Source: JAVBMC01 sp031552845 (GTDB lineage Bacteria; Verrucomicrobiota; Kiritimatiellia; RFP12; DVOR01). From it: DNA of 64,000 bases. This document shows, piece after piece, positions 1-8,057 of this stretch. The stretch is from positions 41,719 to 105,718 of the forward strand of contig JAVBMC010000005.1 in NCBI GenBank assembly GCA_031552845.1, written 5' to 3'. Below the pieces are notes generated by a model. That model saw only the letters and a program-made list of their open reading frames with translations, did no database searches and had not been told where the DNA came from. Both the position numbers and the translations under genes were made by a program. Position 1 is the first letter of the stretch. Every line of letters begins with the position of its first letter.

Positions 1-4
1 CGCC

Positions 5-985
5 GTGCCCCGCCATAAACACAAAGGACTCGGCAAAGGACTCGGCGCGCTCATCGGCACGCCCGCACCTGTGGCGCCTGCACCGACAGCTCCCGTAACG
101 GCAACTCCCGCAGCAACGCCTGTTGCAGCACCTGCGCCGATGCCTGTCGAACAATCCATCGCGTTGAACAAAGATGCCATTCTGCACGTCGCCGTCGGCA
201 ACATCCAACGCTCGCCATGGCAGCCGCGCCAGACCTTTGACGAAGAGGCCCTCGCCGAGCTGACCGAGTCCATCAAGACCCACGGCATTATCAATCCGCT
301 TCTGTGCCGCCGCGCTGGCGCCAGCTATGAGCTCATCGGCGGCGAGCGCCGTCTCCGTGCAGCCATCAATGCACAACTCTCGCAAGTGCCGATCATCCTC
401 GTCGACGCCGAGGACCGCAAGGCCGCCGAACTCGCCATCATTGAGAACATCCAGCGCCAAGACCTTAACGTCATTGAAGAAGCCGAAGGTTACCGCACGC
501 TGGCCGAGAAATTCAGCCTCACCCAGCAAGACGTCGCCGAGCGCGTTGGCAAATCCCGCTCCGGCGTGACCAACGCCCTGCGCCTGCTCGACCTTCCCGA
601 CGAAGTCAAGCAGCTCGTCGCCGATGGCCGTCTCTCGACTGGACACGCCAAAGTCCTCCTTGGCCTCACCGACCCCGAAGAACAGATCGTCCTTGCCCGC
701 AAGTGCATTACTGAGGCTCTCTCCGTCCGCGTGCTTGAACGTCTGCTCGAAAAGCGTAAAGCACAGCCGGAGCCCAAGGCCAGCACCTCTCGTCCTGATA
801 TGCCCCATGCGCATGTCCAAGACCTTTCCGACCGTCTGCACCGCTATTTTGGTACCGCCATCCGCCTCACCTCCGGCGTCACTCACGCCAATGGCAAACG
901 CGGCAAAGGCTGTCTCGAAATCGACTTCTACGACAATGCCGACCTCGACCGCATCCTGATACTCCTCGGCATTGAGCTCGATTGA
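5..985 (+). CDS. parB: ParB-family chromosome partitioning protein
   Basis: ParB/Spo0J protein that binds parS centromere sites and acts with ParA in chromosome segregation. The N-terminus carries the usual GKGLGALIG segment (about residues 9-17), followed by an Ala/Pro-rich linker. The ParB nuclease-like CTP-binding domain follows, with GGERRLRA near residue 113 and ENIQRQDL near 147, then a helix-turn-helix (about 170-198, LTQQDVAERVGKSRSG) and a C-terminal dimerisation region. The 326-aa length is normal for the family. The start is GTG at position 5. A slightly longer N-terminus beginning before the window cannot be excluded, but the GKGLGALIG segment normally lies close to the start. parA is presumably just upstream, outside the window. 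Confidence 0.95.
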   Translation: MPRHKHKGLGKGLGALIGTPAPVAPAPTAPVTATPAATPVAAPAPMPVEQSIALNKDAILHVAVGNIQRSPWQPRQTFDEEALAELTESIKTHGIINPLLCRRAGASYELIGGERRLRAAINAQLSQVPIILVDAEDRKAAELAIIENIQRQDLNVIEEAEGYRTLAEKFSLTQQDVAERVGKSRSGVTNALRLLDLPDEVKQLVADGRLSTGHAKVLLGLTDPEEQIVLARKCITEALSVRVLERLLEKRKAQPEPKASTSRPDMPHAHVQDLSDRLHRYFGTAIRLTSGVTHANGKRGKGCLEIDFYDNADLDRILILLGIELD

Positions 986-1056
986 CGCCCCGCCTGTTCC
1001 CGCCTCCATCGAGCCTGTTCTTTCTCTTCCGTGCGAACCGTTGCAGGTTTCACGCT

Positions 1057-2001
1057 ATGCAACATACTACCGGCACCATAAATAACGCGCATGTTATTCC
1101 TTTCTTCGCCGCCCTCCTCTTGGCGGGCTTGTTAGGTTGCGCGCCCGGTTCCCCGCGCGTCATCTCGCCCGACTTCACCGCGGAAAACGGCTCCAACGCC
1201 CTGCGCCGCACGGTCGAGTTCGTCAAAGCCCACTCGCCGCGCAACCCCGGCACGCCGGAAGCCAAAAAGGCCGCGCACGCCATTCACCTAGACCTAACCA
1301 CTGTCCCCGGCATCAGCTTCGTGCGCATGGTGCCTTTTCAAAGCCCCACGCCTGAAGGCATCAAGACCTTCCACAACGTCCTCGGCGAAATCAAAGGCAC
1401 AGGCGACGAATGGATCGTCCTGCTCACCCACTACGATACCAAGTCCGGAATCGCCGCCGACTTCCAAGGCGCCAACGACGGCGGCAGCTCCACCGGCCTT
1501 ATGCTCGAACTCGCCAGAGTCCTCGCCGCTGCGCCGCGCCTCAAGCACAACATCCTCATCGCCTTCCTCGATGGAGAAGAGTGCCACTACGCCTACACCC
1601 CCACCGACGGCCTCCACGGCAGCCGCCACCTCGCCGTCAGCCTTAAACAGCAAGGCCGCCGCATCAGTGCCGTGATTCTCGCCGACATGATTGGCGACCA
1701 AAACTTCCAGCTCCAAGTCCCGCCCAACACCACACCCCGCCTGCGCAAACTCCTCCATCAAACCGCCCGTGAGTCCAACCTCCAAAGCTACGTTCGCGAC
1801 GTCACCTTCGAGATCCTCGACGACCACCAGCCCTTCCTCGACCTCGGCTATCCCGCCATCGACCTCATCGACTTCGACTACGGCCCCAAGAACGTCCACT
1901 GGCACACACCCGCCGATACCATTGATAAGCTCCACCCCACCGGCTACATCGTGACCGGCCAACTCATCTGCGGACTCATCAGGCACCTCGAGCGCAAATG
2001 A
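1057..2001 (+). CDS. Secreted M28-family protein resembling glutaminyl-peptide cyclase
   Basis: Zinc-dependent M28 fold. The layout matches glutaminyl-peptide cyclotransferases more closely than ordinary aminopeptidases: THYDTK (metal His), GANDGGSS (metal Asp), FLDGEE, a DGLHGSRHLA segment, an Asp in ADMIGD, and a late VHWHTPADT (metal His). Such enzymes act outside the cytoplasm. The start at ATG 1057 gives a signal peptide of about 20 hydrophobic residues ending in LLAGLLGC, which could be a lipobox (Cys about residue 28). The upstream TTG at 982 would overlap the parB stop and spoil the signal. The gene overlaps the next one by 4 nt (ATGA), so the two are probably translationally coupled. 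Cyclase versus aminopeptidase activity cannot be settled by eye. Confidence 0.85.
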   Translation: MQHTTGTINNAHVIPFFAALLLAGLLGCAPGSPRVISPDFTAENGSNALRRTVEFVKAHSPRNPGTPEAKKAAHAIHLDLTTVPGISFVRMVPFQSPTPEGIKTFHNVLGEIKGTGDEWIVLLTHYDTKSGIAADFQGANDGGSSTGLMLELARVLAAAPRLKHNILIAFLDGEECHYAYTPTDGLHGSRHLAVSLKQQGRRISAVILADMIGDQNFQLQVPPNTTPRLRKLLHQTARESNLQSYVRDVTFEILDDHQPFLDLGYPAIDLIDFDYGPKNVHWHTPADTIDKLHPTGYIVTGQLICGLIRHLERK

Positions 2002-2843
2002 ACTCCTTCTACAAACAGTCCACCCGCCACTCGCTCTACATTCACGGCGCACTCTTCGTCGGGCTCCTCATCGCGGCCTTCATACATACATGGATAAAGC
2101 CCAGGCAAGAAATAATCATCCCCCTCACCCCAACCCTCGTCCTTGACGAAAACCTCGCGCCACCGGACGATAAGCCGCAGGAAAAAGAGAACACCAAAGA
2201 GCCCGACACCCCTCCTCCGCCCAAAGAAATCCCCGCGCCGCCCCCACCGCCTCCGCCGCCGATTCCGGAGGATACTGTCCCTATTGAAAAACCCAAGCCG
2301 CCGGAGAAGAAGCCGGACCCCAAACCAGTCGAACCACCCAAACCACCGGAGAAGAAACCCGACCCCAAACCGCCGACTCCTAAACCGCCGGAAAAACAGC
2401 CTGAACCAACCAAGCCAAAAGAATTCAAAAAAGGCACCCGCATCAGTGCGACTGACGCCACCAAGAAGTACAATCCCACCAAACAAACCACAGCCAAGAA
2501 ACTGAGTGAAGCTGAAATACAAAAGCTCCTCAACCAAGGCTATCGCCCCGGGCGTGAAAACATCATCGCCCCCAACGAAGCCAGCCGTTGTTTCAATCGA
2601 ATCCGCGAAGTCATGTATGAAGCATGGGATCAGCCGACCGATGCGTCCCTCGTTGCCACGCTTGAAATCCGTCTCGACAAAACCGGACGCGTCTCCAATC
2701 CCCGCATCGTTAAAAGCTCCGGCAATAGTTTCTTCGACCAATCGGTCCTCAACGCCGCCAGCAGCGTCACCCGCATCAGCGGCCTCTCCGCAGAATTTCT
2801 TGACAATTACGAAACAGTCACTATCGCTTTCCAACTCGATTGA
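1998..2843 (+). CDS. Proline-rich TonB/TolA-like envelope protein
   Basis: 281 aa with a short cytoplasmic N-terminus, one membrane segment (about residues 14-32), a long Pro/Lys/Glu-rich linker (about 55-145, with PPEKKPDPKP repeats and a run of eight prolines) and a C-terminal domain of about 90 residues. That domain matches TonB/TolA energy-transducer ends (VATLEIRLDKTGRVSNPRIVKSSGN). The architecture implies an inner-membrane anchor reaching across the periplasm. It is separate from the exbB-exbD-tonB set at 45.4-47.2 kb and has no ExbB/ExbD neighbour, so a TolA-like role is as likely as TonB. The ATG overlaps the upstream stop as ATGA, so it is co-translated with the M28-family gene. Confidence 0.85.
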   Translation: MNSFYKQSTRHSLYIHGALFVGLLIAAFIHTWIKPRQEIIIPLTPTLVLDENLAPPDDKPQEKENTKEPDTPPPPKEIPAPPPPPPPPIPEDTVPIEKPKPPEKKPDPKPVEPPKPPEKKPDPKPPTPKPPEKQPEPTKPKEFKKGTRISATDATKKYNPTKQTTAKKLSEAEIQKLLNQGYRPGRENIIAPNEASRCFNRIREVMYEAWDQPTDASLVATLEIRLDKTGRVSNPRIVKSSGNSFFDQSVLNAASSVTRISGLSAEFLDNYETVTIAFQLD

Positions 2844-2893
2844 TTCCTGTTGGAGCTTCACAAACTCAACCACCGCATAGGAGTAAGAGTATC

Positions 2894-3826
2894 ATGAAAG
2901 TAACCATCATCGGCGCCGGCCGCACCGGCTCCAACACCGCCTTTGCCCTTCAATGCGCGGGAACCGTCGCAGAAATCCAAATGCTCGACGCCCATCCCGA
3001 CCTCGCTGCCGGCGAAGCGCTCGACCTTCTCCACGGCACATCCGCCGCGGGCGGACAAGACATCTACGCCGGTGATTACGCCCGTGCGGCCGACAGCGAC
3101 ATCTTCATCATCACCGCCGGCCTCCGCCGTAAACCCGACGAAAGCCGTCTCGACCTCGTCAACCGCAACGTCTCGCTCTTCCTCCAAATACTGGCCAGTA
3201 TTTCAGAAGCCGGTTTCCGCAAGGACGCCATCTTCTTTGTCGTCTCCAACCCCGTCGACATCCTCACCCGCCTCGCCGCCGACAGGCTTGCGCTCCCCGC
3301 AGACCAAGTCATCGGCCTCGGCACCATGCTCGACACCTCGCGCCTGAGCTCCCTCATCGCCTCCGAACTCGATCTCCACCCCACGCAAGTCATTGCGCAG
3401 GTACTCGGCGAACACGGCGATACGATGGTGCCCGTCTGGTCAAGTGCCACCTGCGCCGGATTCCCCCTCTCACAAATCCCCGGCTATAACACCGAGTTCC
3501 GCACCAAAATCTACGAACGCCTCAAAGGCAGCGGTGCCGAAGTCATCCGCCTCAAAGGCGGCGCCGGCTGGGCTGTCGGCCTCACCATGTCCAAAATCAT
3601 CGACGCCATCGCACTCAACCAAAAAGCCGTACTCCCCGTCAGCACCATCCAAAAAGGCGCCTACGGATTGCGCGACGTTGCCATCAGCGTTCCAACAGTG
3701 TTGGGACGTAAAGGCGTCGTTGAGCAGCTCGAAATCGAACTCTGGCCCGAAGAACTCGCAGGCCTCAAAGCCAGCGCCAAAGCGCTTGACGAAGTCTACC
3801 GGAAAATCGCAACAGGTACGCTCTAA
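2894..3826 (+). CDS. mdh: Malate dehydrogenase (LDH/MDH family)
   Basis: NAD-dependent 2-hydroxyacid dehydrogenase of 310 aa. The Rossmann motif GAGRTG is at residues 7-12, and the catalytic His lies in LGEHGD at about residue 175. The substrate-specificity loop reads LRRKPDESR (about 75-83), with Arg at the position where lactate dehydrogenases have Gln (NQKPGETR). This favours oxaloacetate/malate over pyruvate/lactate. The start at ATG 2894 follows AGGAGTAAGAGT. The longer frame from 2840 adds 18 unrelated residues and overlaps the upstream stop. A strong hairpin at 3842-3887 lies just past the stop. The malate assignment rests on the loop residue and is an inference from family knowledge. 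Confidence 0.9.
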   Translation: MKVTIIGAGRTGSNTAFALQCAGTVAEIQMLDAHPDLAAGEALDLLHGTSAAGGQDIYAGDYARAADSDIFIITAGLRRKPDESRLDLVNRNVSLFLQILASISEAGFRKDAIFFVVSNPVDILTRLAADRLALPADQVIGLGTMLDTSRLSSLIASELDLHPTQVIAQVLGEHGDTMVPVWSSATCAGFPLSQIPGYNTEFRTKIYERLKGSGAEVIRLKGGAGWAVGLTMSKIIDAIALNQKAVLPVSTIQKGAYGLRDVAISVPTVLGRKGVVEQLEIELWPEELAGLKASAKALDEVYRKIATGTL

Positions 3827-3841
3827 GCCTAGCCTGCAAAA

Positions 3842-3887
3842 TGCCGCACCGCCTTATTGAAGATCCTTCAATAAAGGCGGCACGGCA
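3842..3887. terminator. Long hairpin after mdh
   Basis: A nearly perfect inverted repeat with arms of about 21 nt around the loop ATC (arms 3842-3862 and 3866-3887, one mismatched bulge). It lies 16 nt after the mdh stop. No clear T-run follows on the + strand, so it may be an attenuator or mRNA 3' end rather than a classical intrinsic terminator. It also argues against starting the next gene at 3841. Confidence 0.7.
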
Positions 3888-3921
3888 ACCTGTGACAACA
3901 CCCAACCCATCCCACTGCCCC

Positions 3922-4644
3922 ATGTCCTCTAAACGCCCCTGCCCCGCACGCCACCGCCCCCAAGGCCTCGATATTCTTCACGAAGACCGCGACCACTTCG
4001 TCATCAACAAACACGCCGGGCTCCTCTCCACGCCTACACCCAAAGGTGAAATCAACACCGCCGAAGGCAACCTCACCACCTACATCCGCAAAGGCTCACG
4101 CGTTTCGCGGCTTGCCGCCTGGCTCGTCCACCGCCTCGACCGCGACACCAGCGGCATCATGCTCTACGCCAAGACCGAAGCCGTCCGCGACAAACTCCAA
4201 TCCACCTGGCCCCAAACCCAGAAATACTACATCGCCACCCTCTGCGGCCGCCTCGACAAACCCACCGGCACCCTTGAACACTACCTCGCCGAAAACGAAG
4301 ACCAATACGTCTACCCCGTCAACGACCCCGCCCTCGGCCGCCTCTGCCTCACCCGCTACGCCATCATCAGCCAAACCGACGACACCACCACCGTCAAAAT
4401 CCAACTCCTCACCGGCCGCAAAAACCAAATCCGCGTACAATTCGCCGCCATCGGCTACCCCATCCTCGGCGACAAAAAATACAACCGCAAAGGCCCCAAA
4501 GCCGACCGCCTCTACCTCCACGCCGTCACCATCATTTACCCCCACCCCCACAGCGGCAAAATCCAAACCCACACCGCCCCCATCCCCCCCCAATTCCACA
4601 CTACCCAAGCCCAATACGACGCCATCACCATCCCAGATGCCTAA
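3922..4644 (+). CDS. RluA-family RNA pseudouridine synthase
   Basis: 240-aa pseudouridine synthase. The catalytic signature HRLDRDTSG begins at residue 70, with the nucleophilic Asp at about 73. KNQIRVQFAAIGYPILGDKKY, the usual RluA C-terminal RNA-binding strand, follows around residues 168-190. There is no N-terminal S4 domain, so it resembles the short RluA/TruC/RluC-like class; the RNA target cannot be assigned. ATG 3922 was chosen because an earlier in-frame ATG at 3841 lies inside a transcriptional hairpin and adds unconserved residues. The coding strand is strikingly C-rich at third positions, as in several genes here. Confidence 0.9.
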   Translation: MSSKRPCPARHRPQGLDILHEDRDHFVINKHAGLLSTPTPKGEINTAEGNLTTYIRKGSRVSRLAAWLVHRLDRDTSGIMLYAKTEAVRDKLQSTWPQTQKYYIATLCGRLDKPTGTLEHYLAENEDQYVYPVNDPALGRLCLTRYAIISQTDDTTTVKIQLLTGRKNQIRVQFAAIGYPILGDKKYNRKGPKADRLYLHAVTIIYPHPHSGKIQTHTAPIPPQFHTTQAQYDAITIPDA

Positions 4645-5041
4645 AACAGCACAATCGTATACCCGTGGTGGTGGAATGCAACACCACAGGGTGTTGGGGT
4701 AAAAACACACGGGGCACCCGGATACGGAAGCGCAAGGCCTTCGTTCCCCTTACCCTCGACCTTTAACGCCCAAAATACCGTTCTTTGGCGCCCCACAAAG
4801 GAAAAAACCAGACCAATCCACCTCCAGCGGGGGAGGTTCTTCTGTTCACTTCCGCAGGTGTATCGGTTTTACTCGGTGCGCGCCGTGTGTTTACTTTCTG
4901 ACATGTTAACCTCAGCTTGCTGAGATATATATCTCAGTAACTCTACACACAGAACCTCAGCTCCTTGAGATGTATCGTGCGCAAAGTTGACAGATTAAGC
5001 GAACTTTACAGAGATAGTAGACGCCACAAATATAGAATACC
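4645..5041 (+). other. Intergenic region with a weak stem-loop and element A
   Basis: Gene-free gap between two convergent genes. A weak stem-loop built on TGGTG/CACCA lies around 4663-4685, just past the pseudouridine synthase stop. The main content is the 204-nt element at 4812-5015, described separately. No open reading frame here looks real. Confidence 0.6.
4812..5015 (+). repeat. 204-nt duplicated non-coding element, copy A
   Basis: This stretch aligns without gaps to 51827-52030. Blocks conserved at the same offsets are ACCAATCCACCTCCAG (offset 0), GCGCGCCGTGTGTT (66), GACATGTTAA (88) and GACAGATTAAGCGAA near the 3' end. Between them the sequence differs, but dyads are kept: CTCAGC-TT-GCTGAG, then CTGAGATATATATCTCAG. 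A hairpin CCTCC...GGAGG lies near the 5' end. The pattern suggests a structured RNA or a multi-site DNA element rather than a coding remnant. I do not recognise the family, and orientation is given only by matching copy B. Confidence 0.7.
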
Positions 5042-5755
5042 TCAACGGAACCAATCAATCAGCCAGTCGAACAAAATCATCCCGCCAAGCGGTGGCACTA
5101 ATGTCCCTAATATCAGCCAGCTCGGATGTACTCGCTTGCATGCAACCGCCCAGATAAGTCCCCCGGGAATCAAGAGTGAGCTATAAAGGATTGTACGTTG
5201 CGACCAAAACTCCTCTTCCCAACGCATGAGATTGCCCACCGGATCAAATATGACAATAATAGCAATGACTGCCCAACACAAAAGAAGTAAGCGGCTGACA
5301 AACGGCTTGTCATGGTAAACAAACCAAACGCCCAAAAATATAGCCGTCGGCCAATATAAAAACTGAATAGTCCGGCCACATTCTCTTCCAAAATCTTCGG
5401 ACACAGCGAACAAAATGCCGATCCCTTGCAACCCACACGTGAGCAACAACAATATCCCTTGAAGAACTCCCAAACGGCACAACTCTTTTGCAATCTCAGG
5501 CATTCTTTCGCAGCTACACAAACTAGCTACAAATGACAGTATAACCATCAACAGCATCGGCCACCCGTCTGTACAAAAGTCCTTTATATCGCTCACATAA
5601 GTAATTCCGAGTGATACCCATGCATTCCACATGTAGAAAACGAACAAAGCAGTTACCAAGCGTAAACACCATAACCCAATCTGCGCGGCGCGGCCTTTAA
5701 ACCATACCCAGAGCAAGACTGCAGTCGGCCATTTCGTACTGAAAAAACTGCTCAT
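5042..5755 (-). CDS. Unknown multi-pass membrane protein
   Basis: 237 aa, very hydrophobic, with about seven predicted membrane segments spread along its length and many Trp and Cys residues. I recognise no conserved motif. It overlaps the upstream gene by 4 nt (ATGA), so it is the last member of a co-transcribed set after thiE and the phosphoribosyltransferase. Base composition is visibly more AT-rich than the flanking metabolic genes. No function can be assigned from sequence. Confidence 0.75.
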   Translation of the reverse strand: MSSFFSTKWPTAVLLWVWFKGRAAQIGLWCLRLVTALFVFYMWNAWVSLGITYVSDIKDFCTDGWPMLLMVILSFVASLCSCERMPEIAKELCRLGVLQGILLLLTCGLQGIGILFAVSEDFGRECGRTIQFLYWPTAIFLGVWFVYHDKPFVSRLLLLCWAVIAIIVIFDPVGNLMRWEEEFWSQRTILYSSLLIPGGLIWAVACKRVHPSWLILGTLVPPLGGMILFDWLIDWFR

Positions 5756-6243
5756 GGCATCGGCTTTCCTTGGTTGCCATGGGAGGACATTGGACGATGC
5801 CGATAGCCCCAGCGAAAGAGTCCCGGTGCTAAGAGTTGATCCAACTTAGAGACAAAGCGAGGTTCGTTACAGTCCGCAGGCAGTTTTGCGAGCACGCCTT
5901 CCGCATAAGTTTGTAACGCAGAGAGTTTTTCTGGCGCAACCCGCCCCTGTGCCGTTTGACAATAGGCCAATACTTCCCGTGCAATGTCTTCTGATTCGAT
6001 TTGACGGTTCATGAAATAATCAGCACTGGCATCCAGCGTAAAGCGAGAAACCGCTATCAACTCAGGGTCTTGGCCTTCATGCCAAGTAAGCCGAAGTGAA
6101 AGCTCTTGTAACCATGCGATTGATTGACTTTCCGTCAACAGAGTATACTGCCATAGGAGAAGAACGCTCAGAGTAAAGAAAGCTGTACTCCCCGACAGGG
6201 CGATTATCCAAGTGATAAACTCACTCTTCTGATGATGTTTCAT
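5752..6243 (-). CDS. Unknown protein with one N-terminal membrane anchor
   Basis: 163 aa. One hydrophobic segment (about residues 11-31) is followed by a soluble helical region with an Asp/Glu-rich stretch and two Cys. No family was recognised. The start at ATG 6243 follows GAGGGAGAG; a GTG one codon earlier is possible. It overlaps the upstream gene by about 23 nt and the downstream one by 4 nt, so the three unknown proteins of this cluster probably act together at the membrane. Confidence 0.7.
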   Translation of the reverse strand: MKHHQKSEFITWIIALSGSTAFFTLSVLLLWQYTLLTESQSIAWLQELSLRLTWHEGQDPELIAVSRFTLDASADYFMNRQIESEDIAREVLAYCQTAQGRVAPEKLSALQTYAEGVLAKLPADCNEPRFVSKLDQLLAPGLFRWGYRHRPMSSHGNQGKPMP

Positions 6244-6874
6244 CACTCTCCCTCGGATGTTTTCTTGCCGCTTCTTCTGCCTTTTCCTCAGCCTCTTTTT
6301 TCAACGCTGCGCGCTGAAGTTTTCCAGCGATAAAAGGCGTATTTGTGTACGCATTACGTATTTGAGAGTGCCACCAGATAAAATGGCATTCCTCTGAGCG
6401 AGGCATTGTTAAGGCCGATACCTTCGGATAAGCCCAATTAAAACTCAGGTAGAATACACCATCCCCCAATCCATTGTAAAAGTGAGGATACCCGCAGGCA
6501 CACAAACAGCGCCAGCCGTCTTCAGGCGGCAAGTTTTCAATGTAGCGTTGATGGAGATCCGGCGGAGGCAGAGGAGGTCCAACGAGATACTTGTTTATTC
6601 CCGAAGGCTTTCTCAAAGCACTTTCCAACCCCCAGCTATAAGCGTGGCGGTCAAAAGCATATTGTTCAAGGCCACGTCTGGTTGCACGAGACAGCGTCAA
6701 CACTGTATTCCAGTTACCTTGGAGGGTCTGCTTTTCTACCTCACGGCAGGTGGCAAATTGGCGTGCGCAAATCGTACGTGCCTCTAACACCAAGAGGCGT
6801 TCACGCAGAATAGCGAAGCACATCACTAAACACAGCACCAGATAGATTGTGGCTTGGATGATGTGTTTTTTCAT
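6221..6874 (-). CDS. Unknown protein with one N-terminal membrane anchor and charged tail
   Basis: 217 aa. One membrane segment (about residues 8-25) is followed by an extracytoplasmic-looking domain containing aromatic residues and CLCACG (about 124-129). The C-terminus is Lys/Glu-rich and probably coiled (KKEAEEKAEEAARK) and ends in acidic Ser residues. I do not recognise the family. It starts 6 nt after the phosphoribosyltransferase stop and overlaps the next gene, so it belongs to the same transcript, though its composition is less GC-rich than the enzymes upstream. Confidence 0.7.
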   Translation of the reverse strand: MKKHIIQATIYLVLCLVMCFAILRERLLVLEARTICARQFATCREVEKQTLQGNWNTVLTLSRATRRGLEQYAFDRHAYSWGLESALRKPSGINKYLVGPPLPPPDLHQRYIENLPPEDGWRCLCACGYPHFYNGLGDGVFYLSFNWAYPKVSALTMPRSEECHFIWWHSQIRNAYTNTPFIAGKLQRAALKKEAEEKAEEAARKHPRESDETSSEE

Positions 6875-6880
6875 GGCGGG

Positions 6881-7444
6881 CTAGCTGTCGGAGGCCGGGG
6901 GATGCGGGTAAAGCAAGCCGTAGAGGTAGTCGTTCTTGCGTTTGAGTTCGTCCGGGGTGAGGCCTTCCATCTCGTGGGGGAAGACGACCCAGCGGTCGGT
7001 TTGGTGGATATAGTAATCGGGCTGTATTTTGGTTTGGTTGTGGCCTATATGCCAGAATGGAGTAGCGATGCGGACATCGGCCTGGGTTGGTGCGAGCTTG
7101 TCAATGATGGCTTGTGCCGTCATGCCGGAGTCGAAGATATCATCGGTGACGAGCACTTTGATGCCAGAACGGCAGAATTCGAGCACCCGCGGCGGGCATT
7201 CGAGTTCGACGGTAGAGGTGCGCGTGTCGATACCGGTGTAGGAGGCGCATTTGACGATGTCGTGTTGTACGTGGTGCGTGCAGTAGCGCAGGTATTCATG
7301 CACGGTCATCCCGACGGGCGCCCCGCCCCGCCAAACGGCAAGAATCAAATCCGGCAGCCAGCCGCTGCGGTACACGTTGTCGGCTAAGCGGTAGCAGATG
7401 GCCAAGTAGTCGTTGGCGGAAAGGTAGAGTTTGTCCTCAGCCAT
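6881..7444 (-). CDS. Purine-type phosphoribosyltransferase
   Basis: 187-aa type I phosphoribosyltransferase that transfers a base to PRPP. The PRPP-binding motif VLVTDDIFDSGMT is at about residues 99-111, and an N-terminal strand with AVWRGGAPVG is near residue 36. Length and motif resemble hypoxanthine/xanthine/guanine phosphoribosyltransferases, so purine salvage is likely, but the base specificity is not visible. ATG 7444 overlaps the thiE stop by 8 nt, so I prefer it to a longer frame that would run inside thiE. A purine salvage role fits the pur genes at 57-60 kb and the nucleoside transporter at 62 kb. Confidence 0.82.
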   Translation of the reverse strand: MAEDKLYLSANDYLAICYRLADNVYRSGWLPDLILAVWRGGAPVGMTVHEYLRYCTHHVQHDIVKCASYTGIDTRTSTVELECPPRVLEFCRSGIKVLVTDDIFDSGMTAQAIIDKLAPTQADVRIATPFWHIGHNQTKIQPDYYIHQTDRWVVFPHEMEGLTPDELKRKNDYLYGLLYPHPPASDS

Positions 7445-8057
7445 AGTATTCACCCCAGATATCTTGCAGACGGCGGATGGCGTCAAACGGCGAGGCGGCG
7501 TGGCAGACGTCGCGCACAACGGCAAAGTTGGCCGCGCCGGCTTGGAGCACTTCGCGCAGATTGGCGGTGTTGATGCCGCCAATCGCGAGCGCCGGACATG
7601 GCGCGGCTTGCAGCATCTGAGCCATGAGATCAAAACCCAGCACGGGGTCAGGGATGGCCTTAGTCGGTGTAACGAAGACCGGCCCCACGCCGATGTAGTC
7701 GGGCAAGTGTTCGGCCGAGCGGCGTACTTGCTCTAAGTTGTGCGTGGAGAGGCCGAAACAGCCGAGCGAGGGGTAACGCTTTTTGATAACAGTCAGGTCG
7801 CCGTCGTCCTGTCCGATGTGCACGCCCCCTGCTCCGGCTTCGACAGCCAACTCGGGGTCATCGTTGAGGATGAAGCACGTGCTGCTGCCTTTGACGATGG
7901 AGGCAAAGTTGCGTCCATGCTCCAGCACTTCTTCACGCTCACCGTTTTTGATGCGCAGTTGGACATAACGCAACCCGGCCTTGACGGCGGCTTCCGCACA
8001 CGTCTCGTAGGAGGTGACCGGGTTGGTTATTACAAGGTAGAGGCCAAAGTGTTCCAC
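7437..8057 (-). CDS. thiE: Thiamine-phosphate synthase
   Basis: 206-aa TIM-barrel enzyme that joins HMP-pyrophosphate and thiazole phosphate to give thiamine phosphate. Visible family motifs are YVQLRIKN near the N-terminus, HIGQDDGDL (about residue 79), GVGPVFVTPTK (about 114) and the phosphate-binding AIGGINTANL (about 147). The start is GTG 8057, whose first base is the last base of the upstream TAG stop (TAGTG). The longer ATG frame from 8231 runs through the hydrolase gene and adds 58 unrelated residues. No other thiamine genes are nearby, so it may serve salvage or a dispersed pathway. Confidence 0.9.
   Translation of the reverse strand: MEHFGLYLVITNPVTSYETCAEAAVKAGLRYVQLRIKNGEREEVLEHGRNFASIVKGSSTCFILNDDPELAVEAGAGGVHIGQDDGDLTVIKKRYPSLGCFGLSTHNLEQVRRSAEHLPDYIGVGPVFVTPTKAIPDPVLGFDLMAQMLQAAPCPALAIGGINTANLREVLQAGAANFAVVRDVCHAASPFDAIRRLQDIWGEYYG

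Noticed and set aside
1944..2873. 309-codon minus-strand frame
   Set aside because: Gly/Phe/Arg-rich shadow opposite the proline-rich TonB-like gene.
3841..3921. Earlier start for the pseudouridine synthase
   Set aside because: ATG 3841 lies in the hairpin after mdh and adds residues not seen in the family.
4986..5014. TTGACA in element A as a promoter -35
   Set aside because: Copy B has TCGACA at this place and no proper -10 follows in either; conservation extends beyond the hexamer.
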